Assembly: GCF_024437735.1 (NCBI RefSeq)
Contig: NZ_JANFQO010000024.1
Coordinates: 1-64,000 of the forward strand
DNA: 64,000 nt
Reading direction: 5' to 3'
Origin: Tahibacter harae
GTDB lineage: Bacteria > Pseudomonadota > Gammaproteobacteria > Xanthomonadales > Rhodanobacteraceae
Notes under the pieces: generated by a model
Seen by the model: the letters and a program-made list of their open reading frames with translations, nothing else
The model's database searches: none
Told to the model about the DNA's origin: nothing
Translations under genes and position numbers: made by a program
Shown here: one piece after another, positions 38,501 to 47,240 of the stretch
Layout of the letters: the number at the start of each line of letters is the position of its first letter
Position numbering within the stretch: the first letter of the stretch is position 1

Positions 38501-39160
38501 ATGCCTTCGCTGCTGATCGCCGACGACCATCCGCTGTTCCGCGCCGCCCTGCGCGGTGCCGCGGCCGACGCCGTCGCCGATCTGCGCGTGCACGAAGCCG
38601 ATTCGCTGGACGGCGTGCTCGCTGCGCTGGAACGCGAACCCGACATAGACCTCGTGCTGCTCGATCTGCACATGCCCGGCAATCACGGCCTGGCCGGCCT
38701 GGCCGCGATCCGCGCGCAGCACCCGGGCGTGGCGGTGGTGGTGGTCTCGGCCAACGACGATCCCCGCGTCATCCGCCGCGCGCTGGACCACGGCGCCGCC
38801 GGCTACCTACCGAAAAGCTCCGGCTTCGACGAACTGCGCGACGCCATCCGTACCGTGCTCTCCTGCGAACAATGGCTGCCGCCGGCCCTGCGCGGCAGCG
38901 TGGCCCGCGCCCAGTCTTCCGCCCAGGACGCCGACCTCGCCGCGCGCCTGGCCAGCCTGTCGCCGCAGCAATTCCGCGTGCTGGTGCTGGTGGCCGAAGG
39001 CCTGCTCAACAAACAGATCGCCGACCGGCTCGACGTGCAGGAACGCACGGTGAAGGCACATCTCACCGCGATCTTCGAGCGGCTAGGAGTGCGCAATCGC
39101 ACGCAGGCGGGGGTGGTGTTGCGCGAGCTGGAGTTGAGTGATCCGGCGCGGCAGTTATAG
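38501..39160 (+). CDS. NarL-type response regulator, CrbR/ErdR-like
   Basis: A 219-residue regulator: receiver (I-A-D-D-H-P-L-F at the start, phospho-acceptor D55 in L-L-D-L-H-M-P-G, K in P-K-S-S) and a LuxR-type helix-turn-helix (L-N-K-Q-I-A-D-R-L-D-V-Q-E-R-T-V-K-A-H-L-T-A-I-F). This short form with P-K-S-S matches ErdR/CrbR, the partners of SSF-type hybrid kinases that switch on acetate and related carbon use. No cognate kinase gene is adjacent; the two SSF hybrids at 29093 and 41239 are the natural candidates. The start is the ATG at 38501, with a GTG at 38489 possible. Neither has a clear ribosome-binding site. Confidence 0.88.
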   Translation: MPSLLIADDHPLFRAALRGAAADAVADLRVHEADSLDGVLAALEREPDIDLVLLDLHMPGNHGLAGLAAIRAQHPGVAVVVVSANDDPRVIRRALDHGAAGYLPKSSGFDELRDAIRTVLSCEQWLPPALRGSVARAQSSAQDADLAARLASLSPQQFRVLVLVAEGLLNKQIADRLDVQERTVKAHLTAIFERLGVRNRTQAGVVLRELELSDPARQL

Positions 39161-39239
39161 CCTTTGAGGTAAAGGATTTGCGTCGTTTTCCGAATTCCGC
39201 CTGATACCATGGGGCCCTTGTCCAAATGGATCACTTCGA

Positions 39240-40439
39240 ATGAGCGCACCCTTCATTTCACGAGTCATGCTGCGCAACTATCGCAGCATAGGTCAGTGCG
39301 ATGTGGCTCTGGGAGCGCTCACATACCTGGTTGGGCCTAATGGCGCTGGAAAGAGCAACTTTCTTGACGCGCTTCATTTGGTTTCAGATGCGCTGACCAG
39401 CTCGCTGGAACAGGCACTGAACACCCGTGGCGGACTGTCTGAAGTACGTCGTCGCTCCGGTGGACACCCCACCCATTTTGGTGTGCGACTTGAGTACAAC
39501 ATAGACGGAAAAACCGGTATCTACGCGTTCAACGTCGCCGCACTCAAGGATCGGGGCTTTGAAGTGCAGACAGAGATCTGCAGTTTGGGTGGACCAGGGA
39601 AAGGTCCATATTACCGAATTGAACGAGGTGTCTTAAAAGCAAGCAGCGAGCCAACGTTGCCTGCGTTAACCAAGGATCGTCTGGCGCTCGTGGCGCTATC
39701 TGGACTCAGCTCTTTCCGCCCGATATTCGATGGTCTTACGTCGATGGGGTTTTACAACTTAAACCCCAAGCTGATGCGGGACCTACAAAAACCACAGGAG
39801 GGGCGTCTGTTGAAGTCGGTTGGGGAGAATGTCGCCAGCGTAATAGGCCATTTGGAACGAGTATGTCCCGAAGGACTGCGCACGATAGAGGAATATCTGC
39901 AAACTGTAGTTCCTACGGTACATGCGGTGAAGCGGCTGGCAGTTGGTCCAATGGAAACGCTGGAGTTTCGTCAGGATGTCCCGGGCGCGCGTGATCCTTG
40001 GCGTTTCACAGCCCAAAATATGTCGGATGGAACTCTGCGCGCGCTGGGTGTATTGACTGCGTTGTTCCAGCGAAACGACGACTTTGCACCGACACTTATA
40101 GGCATTGAGGAACCTGAAACTGCCTTGCATCCAGCAGCCAGTGCGGCATTGAGGGAGGCGCTGGCTCTCGCTTCGACTCATACGCAGGTCATCGTGACTA
40201 GCCACAGCCCCGAGTTGCTGGATGACACATCAATACGCGATGACCACATTCTCGCTGTTAGTTCCGACGCGGGAGAAACCAGGCTGGCACCGGTCGACGG
40301 TGCATCGCGCAAGGCAATACGCGAAGAACTGTTCTCTGCAGGCGAACTGCTGAAGCTTGGACAGCTGCAGCCAGATCCGGATTTGCTTCGTCAGCAATCT
40401 ACGAGCCAGCGCGATCTTTTCGACGAGGCAGTCGGATGA
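39240..40439 (+). CDS. AAA ATPase of the RecF/SMC-like (AAA_21) type, probable defence protein
   Basis: A 399-residue ATPase with Walker A G-P-N-G-A-G-K-S (residues 32-39) and a Walker B region I-G-I-E-E-P-E-T-A-L-H-P with E290 and E291, followed by the T-S-H-S-P-E-L-L-D D-loop/H-loop region. The absence of long coiled coils and the L-R-N-Y-R-S-I start are typical of OLD/RecF-like defence ATPases. Base composition is visibly lower in GC and codon use less skewed than in neighbours, a sign of transfer. It overlaps the next gene by four bases (ATGA), so the products should act together. Confidence 0.85.
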   Translation: MSAPFISRVMLRNYRSIGQCDVALGALTYLVGPNGAGKSNFLDALHLVSDALTSSLEQALNTRGGLSEVRRRSGGHPTHFGVRLEYNIDGKTGIYAFNVAALKDRGFEVQTEICSLGGPGKGPYYRIERGVLKASSEPTLPALTKDRLALVALSGLSSFRPIFDGLTSMGFYNLNPKLMRDLQKPQEGRLLKSVGENVASVIGHLERVCPEGLRTIEEYLQTVVPTVHAVKRLAVGPMETLEFRQDVPGARDPWRFTAQNMSDGTLRALGVLTALFQRNDDFAPTLIGIEEPETALHPAASAALREALALASTHTQVIVTSHSPELLDDTSIRDDHILAVSSDAGETRLAPVDGASRKAIREELFSAGELLKLGQLQPDPDLLRQQSTSQRDLFDEAVG

Positions 40440-41026
40440 GTCGTGTGATTTGCATAGTGGAGGGACACGGCGAGGTAATCGCTTTGCCCGTCTTACTTCG
40501 ACGTATTGCCGCATGGCGGTTCCCCGAACGTCATATCGACGTCCTTCCTCCTATTCGAGTGAAGCGGGACCAGTTCCTTAACGATGAAGAACAGTTCAAA
40601 CGTTTCATGCAACTTGCAGGGATGAAATCCAGGGAAGAGGATGCAGTTCTGGTGCTGCTCGATGCTGACGATGATTGCCCTGCGTCATTCGGACCTTTCC
40701 TCCTGCAGCGCGCACGCCACGCAATTCCGCACCGTTCGGTATCTGTTGTTCTTGCTAATCGTGAGTTTGAGGCTTGGTACATAGGTGCTGCAAAGTCGCT
40801 GGATGGTTACCGCGGACTCACAATATCTCCCGCTGATCTAAAATCTGACCCAGAGCAGCCTCGCGATGCAAAAGGATGGCTGCGTAGTCGTATGGGCGCG
40901 CGTAGCTACGGGGAAACAACAGACCAACCCGCTTTTGCTGCTAAAATGGACATGGACGCCGCATATGAGCGCTGCAGATCTTTCAGGAAGCTGTGCAGTG
41001 ACCTGGATCGTTGGTTTATGTCCTGA
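40436..41026 (+). CDS. DUF4276 TOPRIM-like protein, probable nuclease partner of the ATPase
   Basis: A 196-residue protein beginning I-C-I-V-E-G-H-G-E-V (E9, E13) and holding V-L-L-D-A-D-D-D-C-P (D76, D78-D80), the acidic layout of a TOPRIM-type metal site, followed by N-R-E-F-E-A-W-Y as in DUF4276. Known two-gene systems that pair such an ATPase with a TOPRIM protein (PARIS AriA/AriB, AbiL) act in abortive anti-phage defence, and OLD proteins fuse the same domains. The gene shares the low GC of its partner. A palindrome GCAAAATTTTGC (41035-41046) follows the stop. Confidence 0.82.
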   Translation: MSRVICIVEGHGEVIALPVLLRRIAAWRFPERHIDVLPPIRVKRDQFLNDEEQFKRFMQLAGMKSREEDAVLVLLDADDDCPASFGPFLLQRARHAIPHRSVSVVLANREFEAWYIGAAKSLDGYRGLTISPADLKSDPEQPRDAKGWLRSRMGARSYGETTDQPAFAAKMDMDAAYERCRSFRKLCSDLDRWFMS

Positions 41027-41238
41027 TCGATTTTGCAAAATTTTGCTGCTAGTTTCGGTCGTCATGCTTTGCTCAAATGCGTGCAGACACTGCAACTCGC
41101 TTGAAGTACACAGTATCGAGAAGCGAACTTGCTTGGACCGCTCGGAGTGCCGGAAGAAACTTGCGGCGAGCAGCTTCGCGCAGCAGCGGGGCTGACATCA
41201 GTCGAATGAATCCTGCGGAAGCCAGCGCAGCGTGTCTT

Positions 41239-44200
41239 CTACTGCACGCTGCGCGCCGCCAGCAGCCGGTCCAGCACCGATTTCAGCGCCAGCGGCTTGA
41301 CGGGCTTGATCAGCAGCGGCAGGCCGGCTTCGTGCACGGCGCGGCGTACGGTTTCGCCGGGATCGGCGCTGAGGATGACCGCGGGCCGCGGGCCGTGGAG
41401 CGGGCGCAGGCGCTCGTGCAGGGCCACGCCGGTGTCGCCGCCGTCCAGGTGATAGTCGAACAGCCACAGATCGGCCGGCTGCGTCGCCAGTACGCGCTGC
41501 GCGGCCTCGCCGGCGGCGGCGGCACTGACACGGCAGCCCCAGCCGGCCAGCAGCTTGCGCAGCGCTTCCAGCGTGGCGGTTTCGTTATCGACGACGAGTA
41601 CGTGGGTGCCGGCCAGGCGCGGCCGCGCGCCGGCTGCCGGTTCGTCCTTGTTGCGCGCCGCGGCGCGCGGCAGCGTGATGGCGAATACCGTGCCGACGGC
41701 TACGCGGCTGCGCAGGCCCAGCGGCGCCTGCAGCAACTGGGCCATGCGCTCGGCGATGGCCAGGCCCAGGCCCAGCCCCGGGCCGGCGACGTCGTCGCCG
41801 CGGCGGAATTCCTCGAAGATGCGCTGCTGTTCGGCGGCCGCGATGCCGGGGCCGGTATCGTGGACTTCCACCCGCAGCGTGCCGCCGTTGCGGCGCAGGC
41901 CGAGCAGGATGCGGCCGCGTGCGGTGTAGCGCACGGCGTTGGCGAGGAAGTTCTGCAGCACGCGGCGCAGCAGCTGCGGATCGCTGCGCACCCAGGCGCG
42001 GCTGGGGCGGTAGCGGAATTGCAGGCCGCGTTCCGCCGCCAGCACGCGGAATTCCGACACCAGCGGTTCCAGCACTTCGGCCAGGGGGAAATCGCGCAGC
42101 TGCGCGGAAAGCCCGCCGGCTTCCAGGCGCGACATGTCGAGCAGGCCGGTGAGCAGGTCCGTGGTCGAATCCAGCGCGCCGCGGGTCTGCGTCACCAGTT
42201 CGCGCTGGGCCGGTCCGGTAAGCTGCTGGGCCAGCGCCTCAGTGAACAGGTGCGCCGCGTGCAGCGGCTGCAGCAGGTCGTGGCCGATGGCGGCGAGGAA
42301 GCGGCTCTTGGCTTCGTTGGCGCGCTCGGCTTCGCGCTTGGCGTGTTCGAGCAGGGTGGTGCGGTCGGCCACGCGCTGTTCCAGGGTTTCATTGGCCTGG
42401 ATCAGCGCGGCCTCGGCGCGGCGGAAGGCGGTGACTTCGGTGAAGGTGGCGACGAAGCCGCCGCCGGGCATGGGATTGCCGCGGATCTCCACGATGCTGC
42501 CGTCGGGAAACACGCGCTCGGACAGGTGCGGCGTGCCGTTGCGCATGAAGTCCAGGCGGCGCTGCAGCGCCTGGGCGGCGTCGCCGCGGTGGGGCAGGCG
42601 GCGCAGCGCCCATTCCGCCAGCTCGGCGATGGGCGCGCCCACGCGCAGCAGCTCGTGTGGAAAACCGAACATTTCCGCATAGCGCCGGTTCCACGCCACC
42701 AGACGCAGCTGGGCGTCCACCACGCTGATGCCCTGGCTCATGTTCTCCAGCGCGGCTTCGAGCAGGCGCTGGTTAAAGCGCAGGTCCTGCGAGACTTCGC
42801 CGACGATGGCGGCGACCGTGTCCAGATCCGGCCCGGCTTCGCGCTGGGCCGCGTCCAGCAGCAGGCGCGCCGAGGCGCTGCCCAGCACCGCGGCCAGCTC
42901 ATGTTCCAGGCGCGCCTCGATCGCCGCCGGCACCGGGCCGCGCGGCGGCGCGTCGCGCAGCAGTTCGTCCAGGCGCGGTTCCGGCAGAAAGCGGCGGCCG
43001 GCATTGCGCAGCGCGCGCAGATCGAAGCCAGGCTTGGCCAGGCGCGGGCCCTGCCGCCAGGCCGCGACGACAAACGTGACCGCCGTGCCCACGAACAGGC
43101 TGGCGGCCACCGCGCGGCCGAGCCGGCTCCAGCCGGTGAGGCCGAACAGGGCATCCGGCGCCAGCCAGGCATGGCCGTACAGTCCCTGTTGCAGCCATTC
43201 CGGCGCCACGCCGCGCACCTGCGCCGCCAGCGGCACCAGCAGCGCCCAGCACCAGATGACGAAGCCCGCGATGATGCCGGCGACCACCGCACGCGGCGGC
43301 GTCTGCGGCCGCCACACGGCAAAGCCCAGGGCCGGTGTCAATGTGGCCAATGCGGAAAACGATACCGCGCCCACATCGGCCAGCGCCTCATTGCCGGCGA
43401 TCAGCCGGTTGTAGGCCCAGGCCAGCAGCATGATGGCCACGATGCCGATGCGGCGCAGACGCAGCACCGTGGCGCGCAGATCGCCGCCGCCGGAACGCAG
43501 CCAGGCGCCGCGCAGCAGGCCCGGCGCCAGCCAGTGGTTGCCGATCATCAGGCTAAGGGTGAGCGTGCTGACCACGACCATGCCGGTCGCCGCACTCAGC
43601 CCCCCGAGGAAGCCGAACAGGGCCACGCCGGCATGGCCTTGCGACAGCGGCAGGGCCAGCACGTACAGGTCCGGCGAAAGCCCTTGCCCGCCCAGCAGCA
43701 CATCGCCGGCGTGGGCCAGCGGCAGCAGCGGCAGCGCGATCAGCAGCAGGTACAGCGGGAACAGCCAGCGCGCCGTGCGCAGATGCGATTCGTCGCGGCA
43801 TTCCACCACGCCCACGTGGAACTGGTGCGGCAGGGTGAACATGGCCAGCACGCCCAGCAGCACCAGCGGCAGGAAGCCGCCGGTCTCGGGCCGCGCGGGG
43901 GCGACGCTGGCGGCCGGCATGTCCAGGCCGAACACGACAAATACGCCCAGCGCCAGCATCGCCGCCAGCTTGAACAGCGATTCAAAGGCGATGGCCAGCA
44001 CCAGGCCGCGGTTGTGCTCGGCCGCGCTGATGCGGCGCGTACCGAACAGCATGGCGAACAGGGCCATGGCCAGGGCCACGTACAGCGCACCGTCCTGCCA
44101 CAGCGGCTGCGGCGCCTGTGCGGCAGACTGGGTCAGCACGGCATAGCTCATGGCCACGGCCTTGAGCTGCAGCGCGATATAGGGAATCAGGCCCAGCGCG

Positions 44201-44565
44201 GCGACGGCGGTGACGGTGGCGGCGATCCACGAATCCTTGCCCAGGCGGCTGGCGATGAGATCGGCCAGCGAGGTCGCATTGGACGCCCGCGCCAGGCGCA
44301 CCAGCTTCACCACCGACACCGTCGCGAAGGCGTAGAGCAGGATGGTGCCGATGAATGTCGGCGGCAGCGGCCAGCCGTAGCGCGCGGCCTGGGTGACCGT
44401 GCCGTAGAAGGTCCACGAGGTGCAGTACACCGCCAGCGACAGCGCGTAGACGTACGGCCACCAGCGCGCCAGCGCAGCCGGCCGGCGTTCGGCGTACAGG
44501 GCCACGCCGAACAGCGCGCCCAGCCAGACCAGGGCGGCGAAGACGACCAGGCTGACGCTCAGCAT
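41239..44565 (-). CDS. Hybrid sensor histidine kinase with SSF transporter-like domain (second copy)
   Basis: A 1108-residue paralogue of the kinase at 29093. An SSF/SLC5-like membrane domain (about residues 1-500; Y-C-T-S-W-T-F-Y-G-T matches Y-C-S-S-W-T-F-Y-G-A of the first copy) is followed by a PAS domain (E-N-M-S-Q-G-I-S-V-V-D-A-Q). HisKA has H762 in A-I-G-H-D-L-L-Q-P-L-H-A, the HATPase has G-L-G-L-G-L-A-I, and the receiver has D1037 in W-L-F-D-Y-H-L-D-G-G. It is shorter than the first copy in the linker regions. It lies on the opposite strand, 212 bases from the defence pair. CrbS/MxtR-type function in carbon sensing is inferred from architecture. Confidence 0.92.
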   Translation of the reverse strand: MLSVSLVVFAALVWLGALFGVALYAERRPAALARWWPYVYALSLAVYCTSWTFYGTVTQAARYGWPLPPTFIGTILLYAFATVSVVKLVRLARASNATSLADLIASRLGKDSWIAATVTAVAALGLIPYIALQLKAVAMSYAVLTQSAAQAPQPLWQDGALYVALAMALFAMLFGTRRISAAEHNRGLVLAIAFESLFKLAAMLALGVFVVFGLDMPAASVAPARPETGGFLPLVLLGVLAMFTLPHQFHVGVVECRDESHLRTARWLFPLYLLLIALPLLPLAHAGDVLLGGQGLSPDLYVLALPLSQGHAGVALFGFLGGLSAATGMVVVSTLTLSLMIGNHWLAPGLLRGAWLRSGGGDLRATVLRLRRIGIVAIMLLAWAYNRLIAGNEALADVGAVSFSALATLTPALGFAVWRPQTPPRAVVAGIIAGFVIWCWALLVPLAAQVRGVAPEWLQQGLYGHAWLAPDALFGLTGWSRLGRAVAASLFVGTAVTFVVAAWRQGPRLAKPGFDLRALRNAGRRFLPEPRLDELLRDAPPRGPVPAAIEARLEHELAAVLGSASARLLLDAAQREAGPDLDTVAAIVGEVSQDLRFNQRLLEAALENMSQGISVVDAQLRLVAWNRRYAEMFGFPHELLRVGAPIAELAEWALRRLPHRGDAAQALQRRLDFMRNGTPHLSERVFPDGSIVEIRGNPMPGGGFVATFTEVTAFRRAEAALIQANETLEQRVADRTTLLEHAKREAERANEAKSRFLAAIGHDLLQPLHAAHLFTEALAQQLTGPAQRELVTQTRGALDSTTDLLTGLLDMSRLEAGGLSAQLRDFPLAEVLEPLVSEFRVLAAERGLQFRYRPSRAWVRSDPQLLRRVLQNFLANAVRYTARGRILLGLRRNGGTLRVEVHDTGPGIAAAEQQRIFEEFRRGDDVAGPGLGLGLAIAERMAQLLQAPLGLRSRVAVGTVFAITLPRAAARNKDEPAAGARPRLAGTHVLVVDNETATLEALRKLLAGWGCRVSAAAAGEAAQRVLATQPADLWLFDYHLDGGDTGVALHERLRPLHGPRPAVILSADPGETVRRAVHEAGLPLLIKPVKPLALKSVLDRLLAARSVQ

Positions 44566-44785
44566 GGAAAGGCTCTGGCAGGCATGGGCTGGGGTGTGGA
44601 CGCGCTGCGGCCGAGCATAGCGCAGGCCGCCGCCGGCGCCGCGCTGCTGCCGTTGCAGCGGCAGGCAGGGCCCCGCGGCGCCGCGGAAGGGTCAGCCCAG
44701 GCGGCGCAACCGGGTCGATACGGCTTCGCCGTCATCCGGAACAGTGTCCGGATGCGATGCAGAAAAAGGCATCCTTGCCCGCCCG

Positions 44786-44832
44786 AAAAAAGGACGGCGC
44801 GCGGGCGTTGGAGGGGAGGCAGCCCGCGCGCC
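44786..44832 (-). terminator. Rho-independent terminator of the TonB-dependent receptor gene
   Basis: Read on the minus strand, GGCGCGCGGGC (44832-44822), a 15-base loop, GCCCGCGCGCC (44806-44796), then GTCC and six T (to 44786). The stem is perfect, and it begins 15 bases after the receptor stop. The rest of the 281-base gap to the second kinase holds no gene. Confidence 0.9.
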
Positions 44833-44846
44833 GGTAGTCGCGCCGA

Positions 44847-47081
44847 TCAGAAATCGTAGCGCGCGCTCAAGGTGTACTGGCGCGGCGGGCCGTAGAAGCC
44901 GGTCAGCACGCCCAGCACCGGGATGTTGTAGCCCGTGGTGCGGTAGGCCTTGTCGGTCAGGTTGGTGCCCTGCAGCGAGAAGCTCAGCGACGGGTTCAGG
45001 CGCCAGATCACGCCGGCGTTGAGCAGGCCGTAGCCGTCCTGGCGTATCACCGGGCTGAGATCGGTGGTCGGCCACACTTCGCTCTGGTAGCTGTAGCCCA
45101 CGCGCGTGGAGAGATTGCCGCCGCTGGCCAGCTCGGTGCGGTATTCCAGGTTCACGGCGCCGGAGAAGCGCGGCGCGTTGGTGAATTTCTGGCTGTCGGA
45201 AACATCCACGCCCGAGGTGATGAACTCGTCGTACTTCGCATCCAGCCACGCCAGGTTGCCGCTGAGCAGCCAGTGCTCGTTGGGCAGCCACTGGTATTCC
45301 ATTTCCAGGCCCTGCACATGGCCGCGGCCGGCGTTGGTGAAATCGCCGAAGAAGGCGTCGTCGGTGCCGTCGCCGTTGCTGTCGAAGGCGGTGAACACCG
45401 ACAGCTGGATGTCTTCGTACTTGTTGTAGAAGTAGGCAAAATTGAGGAACAGCGACTGCTCGGCCAGGGCCATCTTGGTGCCGATCTCGTAGCTGTCGAC
45501 CTTCTCGTCGTCGAAGGGCTCGGCCGAACGCGGCACCGCCACCGAATTGGCGCGGATGTTGAAACCGCCGGACTTGAAGCCGCGCGAAGCCACGCCGTAG
45601 AGCATGGTCGTGTCGCTGAGCTTGTAATCCAGCGCCAGCTTGGGCGAGACGTTGGTGAAGTCCACCTTGCGGTTGAAATTCGCCACGGTTGTCGTCGGCA
45701 CAGTGAAGGTGGCGTCGGTATAGCCGCGGTTGAGCACGACGGCGTGCTTTTCCTCGTCGGTCCAGCGTGCGCCGGCATCCAGCGACAGGCGGTCGGTGAA
45801 ATCGAAGGTCCAGTCCGCATAGGCGGCGAAGGCCTTGGTATAGACCGTGCCCTGGGTGTCGCCGAAGGAGGCGTTGAAGAAGTTGTTCAGCACCTGGCCG
45901 CCGGCTTCGCCGTCGAAGTGGTACAGGCCCATCACGCCGCGCGCCTTGCCGCCGCCGTCGAAATTGGCCTGCAGCTCGTTGGTGGTCTGCTCATCGCGGT
46001 AGAACGCCTTCACGTCGGCGATCTTGTTGGGCAGGGTGTCGAAGTCGATATTGGTTTCGGTATCGGAATCGCGCCGGGCGAATACGTATTTGAAGGCCCA
46101 GGAATCAGTTGCGCGCCAGTTTGCCGTGCCGGAGGCGCCCTTCATTTTGGTGTCGTTGACGTTGGGCATGCCGCTGCGGATGTCGTAGCGGTCGCTCAGC
46201 GGCGCGACGGTCGGCGCAAAGCGGTTCGGCGCGAGCATCTTGGCGCCGCGCACGCCGGACTGGTCGTCCATCCAGTCGAAGGCGAACAGCAGGTCGAAGC
46301 GTTCGTTCACATCGGCGCCGATGCTGGCGCGGAAGGCATTGATCTCCTTGTCGCTGACCGGTGCGCCGTTGGTCAGGTTCTCACCGAAGCCGTCGCGGTT
46401 GAGGCTGGCCACGGCCAGGCGCGCGCGGATCGGACTGTCGCTGCCGCCGATGGGACCGCCCAGCGCGCCCTTGGCGTCGAGCTGGCCGTAGCTGCCGACC
46501 GTGAGCTGGGCATAGCCTTCGGCCTCTTTCGGCAGGCTCTTGGAGATGTACTTGATCGCGCCGCCGATGGTGTTCTTGCCGTACAGCGTGCCCTGCGGAC
46601 CGCGCAGCACTTCGACCCGGTCCACGTCGAACACATCGAGCAGGGCGCCCTGCGGCCGCGCGATGTAGACATCGTCGAGGTAGATGCCCACGCCCGGATC
46701 CACGCCCCACAGCGGATCGGACTGGCCTATGCCGCGGATATACGCCGTGACCGTGCTGCTGGAACCGCGCGCAGCGTAGACGGTGAGGTTGGGCACCTGG
46801 GCATCGAGGTCGCCGATGTCCTCGACATTGAGCTTCTCCATCGCGTCGGCGGTGAAGGCAGTGACGGCGACGGGCACGTCCTGCAGGGTTTCCTCGCGCT
46901 TGCGCGCGGTGACGGTGACCTGATCCAGCGTGGTGGCCTTGCTGTCGGCGGCGCCATCGGGGCTGTCCGCGGCGGCGGTCTCGGCTGCCGTTTCCGCCGT
47001 GCTTTCCGCCGAATCGTTCGCCCAGGCCATGGGCGCGAGCAGCACGCAGCCGATCGCCAGAGCCAGATAGTTGCGCTTCAT
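44847..47081 (-). CDS. TonB-dependent receptor
   Basis: A 744-residue outer-membrane receptor with signal peptide (A-L-A-I-G-C-V-L-L-A-P-M-A-W-A). An acidic, Ala-rich N-terminal stretch is followed by the TonB box region T-L-D-Q-V-T-V-T-A-R-K-R-E-E and the plug (D-V-P-V-A-V-T-A-F, V-E-V-L-R-G-P-Q-G-T-L-Y-G-K-N-T-I-G-G-A). The beta-barrel ends in Y-T-L-S-A-R-Y-D-F, a correct aromatic C-terminus. AGGAGG six bases before the ATG at 47081 is a strong site. It is divergent from the GntP permease, so the pair probably brings one substrate across both membranes. The substrate is inferred only from neighbours (3-hydroxybutyrate or a related compound). Confidence 0.93.
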   Translation of the reverse strand: MKRNYLALAIGCVLLAPMAWANDSAESTAETAAETAAADSPDGAADSKATTLDQVTVTARKREETLQDVPVAVTAFTADAMEKLNVEDIGDLDAQVPNLTVYAARGSSSTVTAYIRGIGQSDPLWGVDPGVGIYLDDVYIARPQGALLDVFDVDRVEVLRGPQGTLYGKNTIGGAIKYISKSLPKEAEGYAQLTVGSYGQLDAKGALGGPIGGSDSPIRARLAVASLNRDGFGENLTNGAPVSDKEINAFRASIGADVNERFDLLFAFDWMDDQSGVRGAKMLAPNRFAPTVAPLSDRYDIRSGMPNVNDTKMKGASGTANWRATDSWAFKYVFARRDSDTETNIDFDTLPNKIADVKAFYRDEQTTNELQANFDGGGKARGVMGLYHFDGEAGGQVLNNFFNASFGDTQGTVYTKAFAAYADWTFDFTDRLSLDAGARWTDEEKHAVVLNRGYTDATFTVPTTTVANFNRKVDFTNVSPKLALDYKLSDTTMLYGVASRGFKSGGFNIRANSVAVPRSAEPFDDEKVDSYEIGTKMALAEQSLFLNFAYFYNKYEDIQLSVFTAFDSNGDGTDDAFFGDFTNAGRGHVQGLEMEYQWLPNEHWLLSGNLAWLDAKYDEFITSGVDVSDSQKFTNAPRFSGAVNLEYRTELASGGNLSTRVGYSYQSEVWPTTDLSPVIRQDGYGLLNAGVIWRLNPSLSFSLQGTNLTDKAYRTTGYNIPVLGVLTGFYGPPRQYTLSARYDF

Positions 47082-47167
47082 GCTGCCCCTCCTACGGGTG
47101 TGTTTCTTGTGGGCGGACCCCTGCCGCCGTTCTCCGCACAGGCTAGGCCGCGCCCCCGCCGCGCGGC

Positions 47168-47183
47168 ATCGTACCTTCGGACA
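47168..47183. promoter_or_regulatory. Candidate regulator site shared with the dehydrogenase promoter
   Basis: ATCGTACCTTCGGACA lies in the 159-base divergent region between the receptor and the permease and ends 57 bases before the permease ATG. The same orientation and a similar distance (48 bases) apply to the related motif ATCGTACTTTCGTACC before the 3-hydroxybutyrate dehydrogenase gene (37608-37623). Thirteen of 16 positions agree. Confidence 0.4.
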
Positions 47184-47240
47184 ATGGGCCGTCCCGGGCG
47201 GCTTCCCGACACTCGCCGGGTCGGGCTCTGGAGCCAGGGA

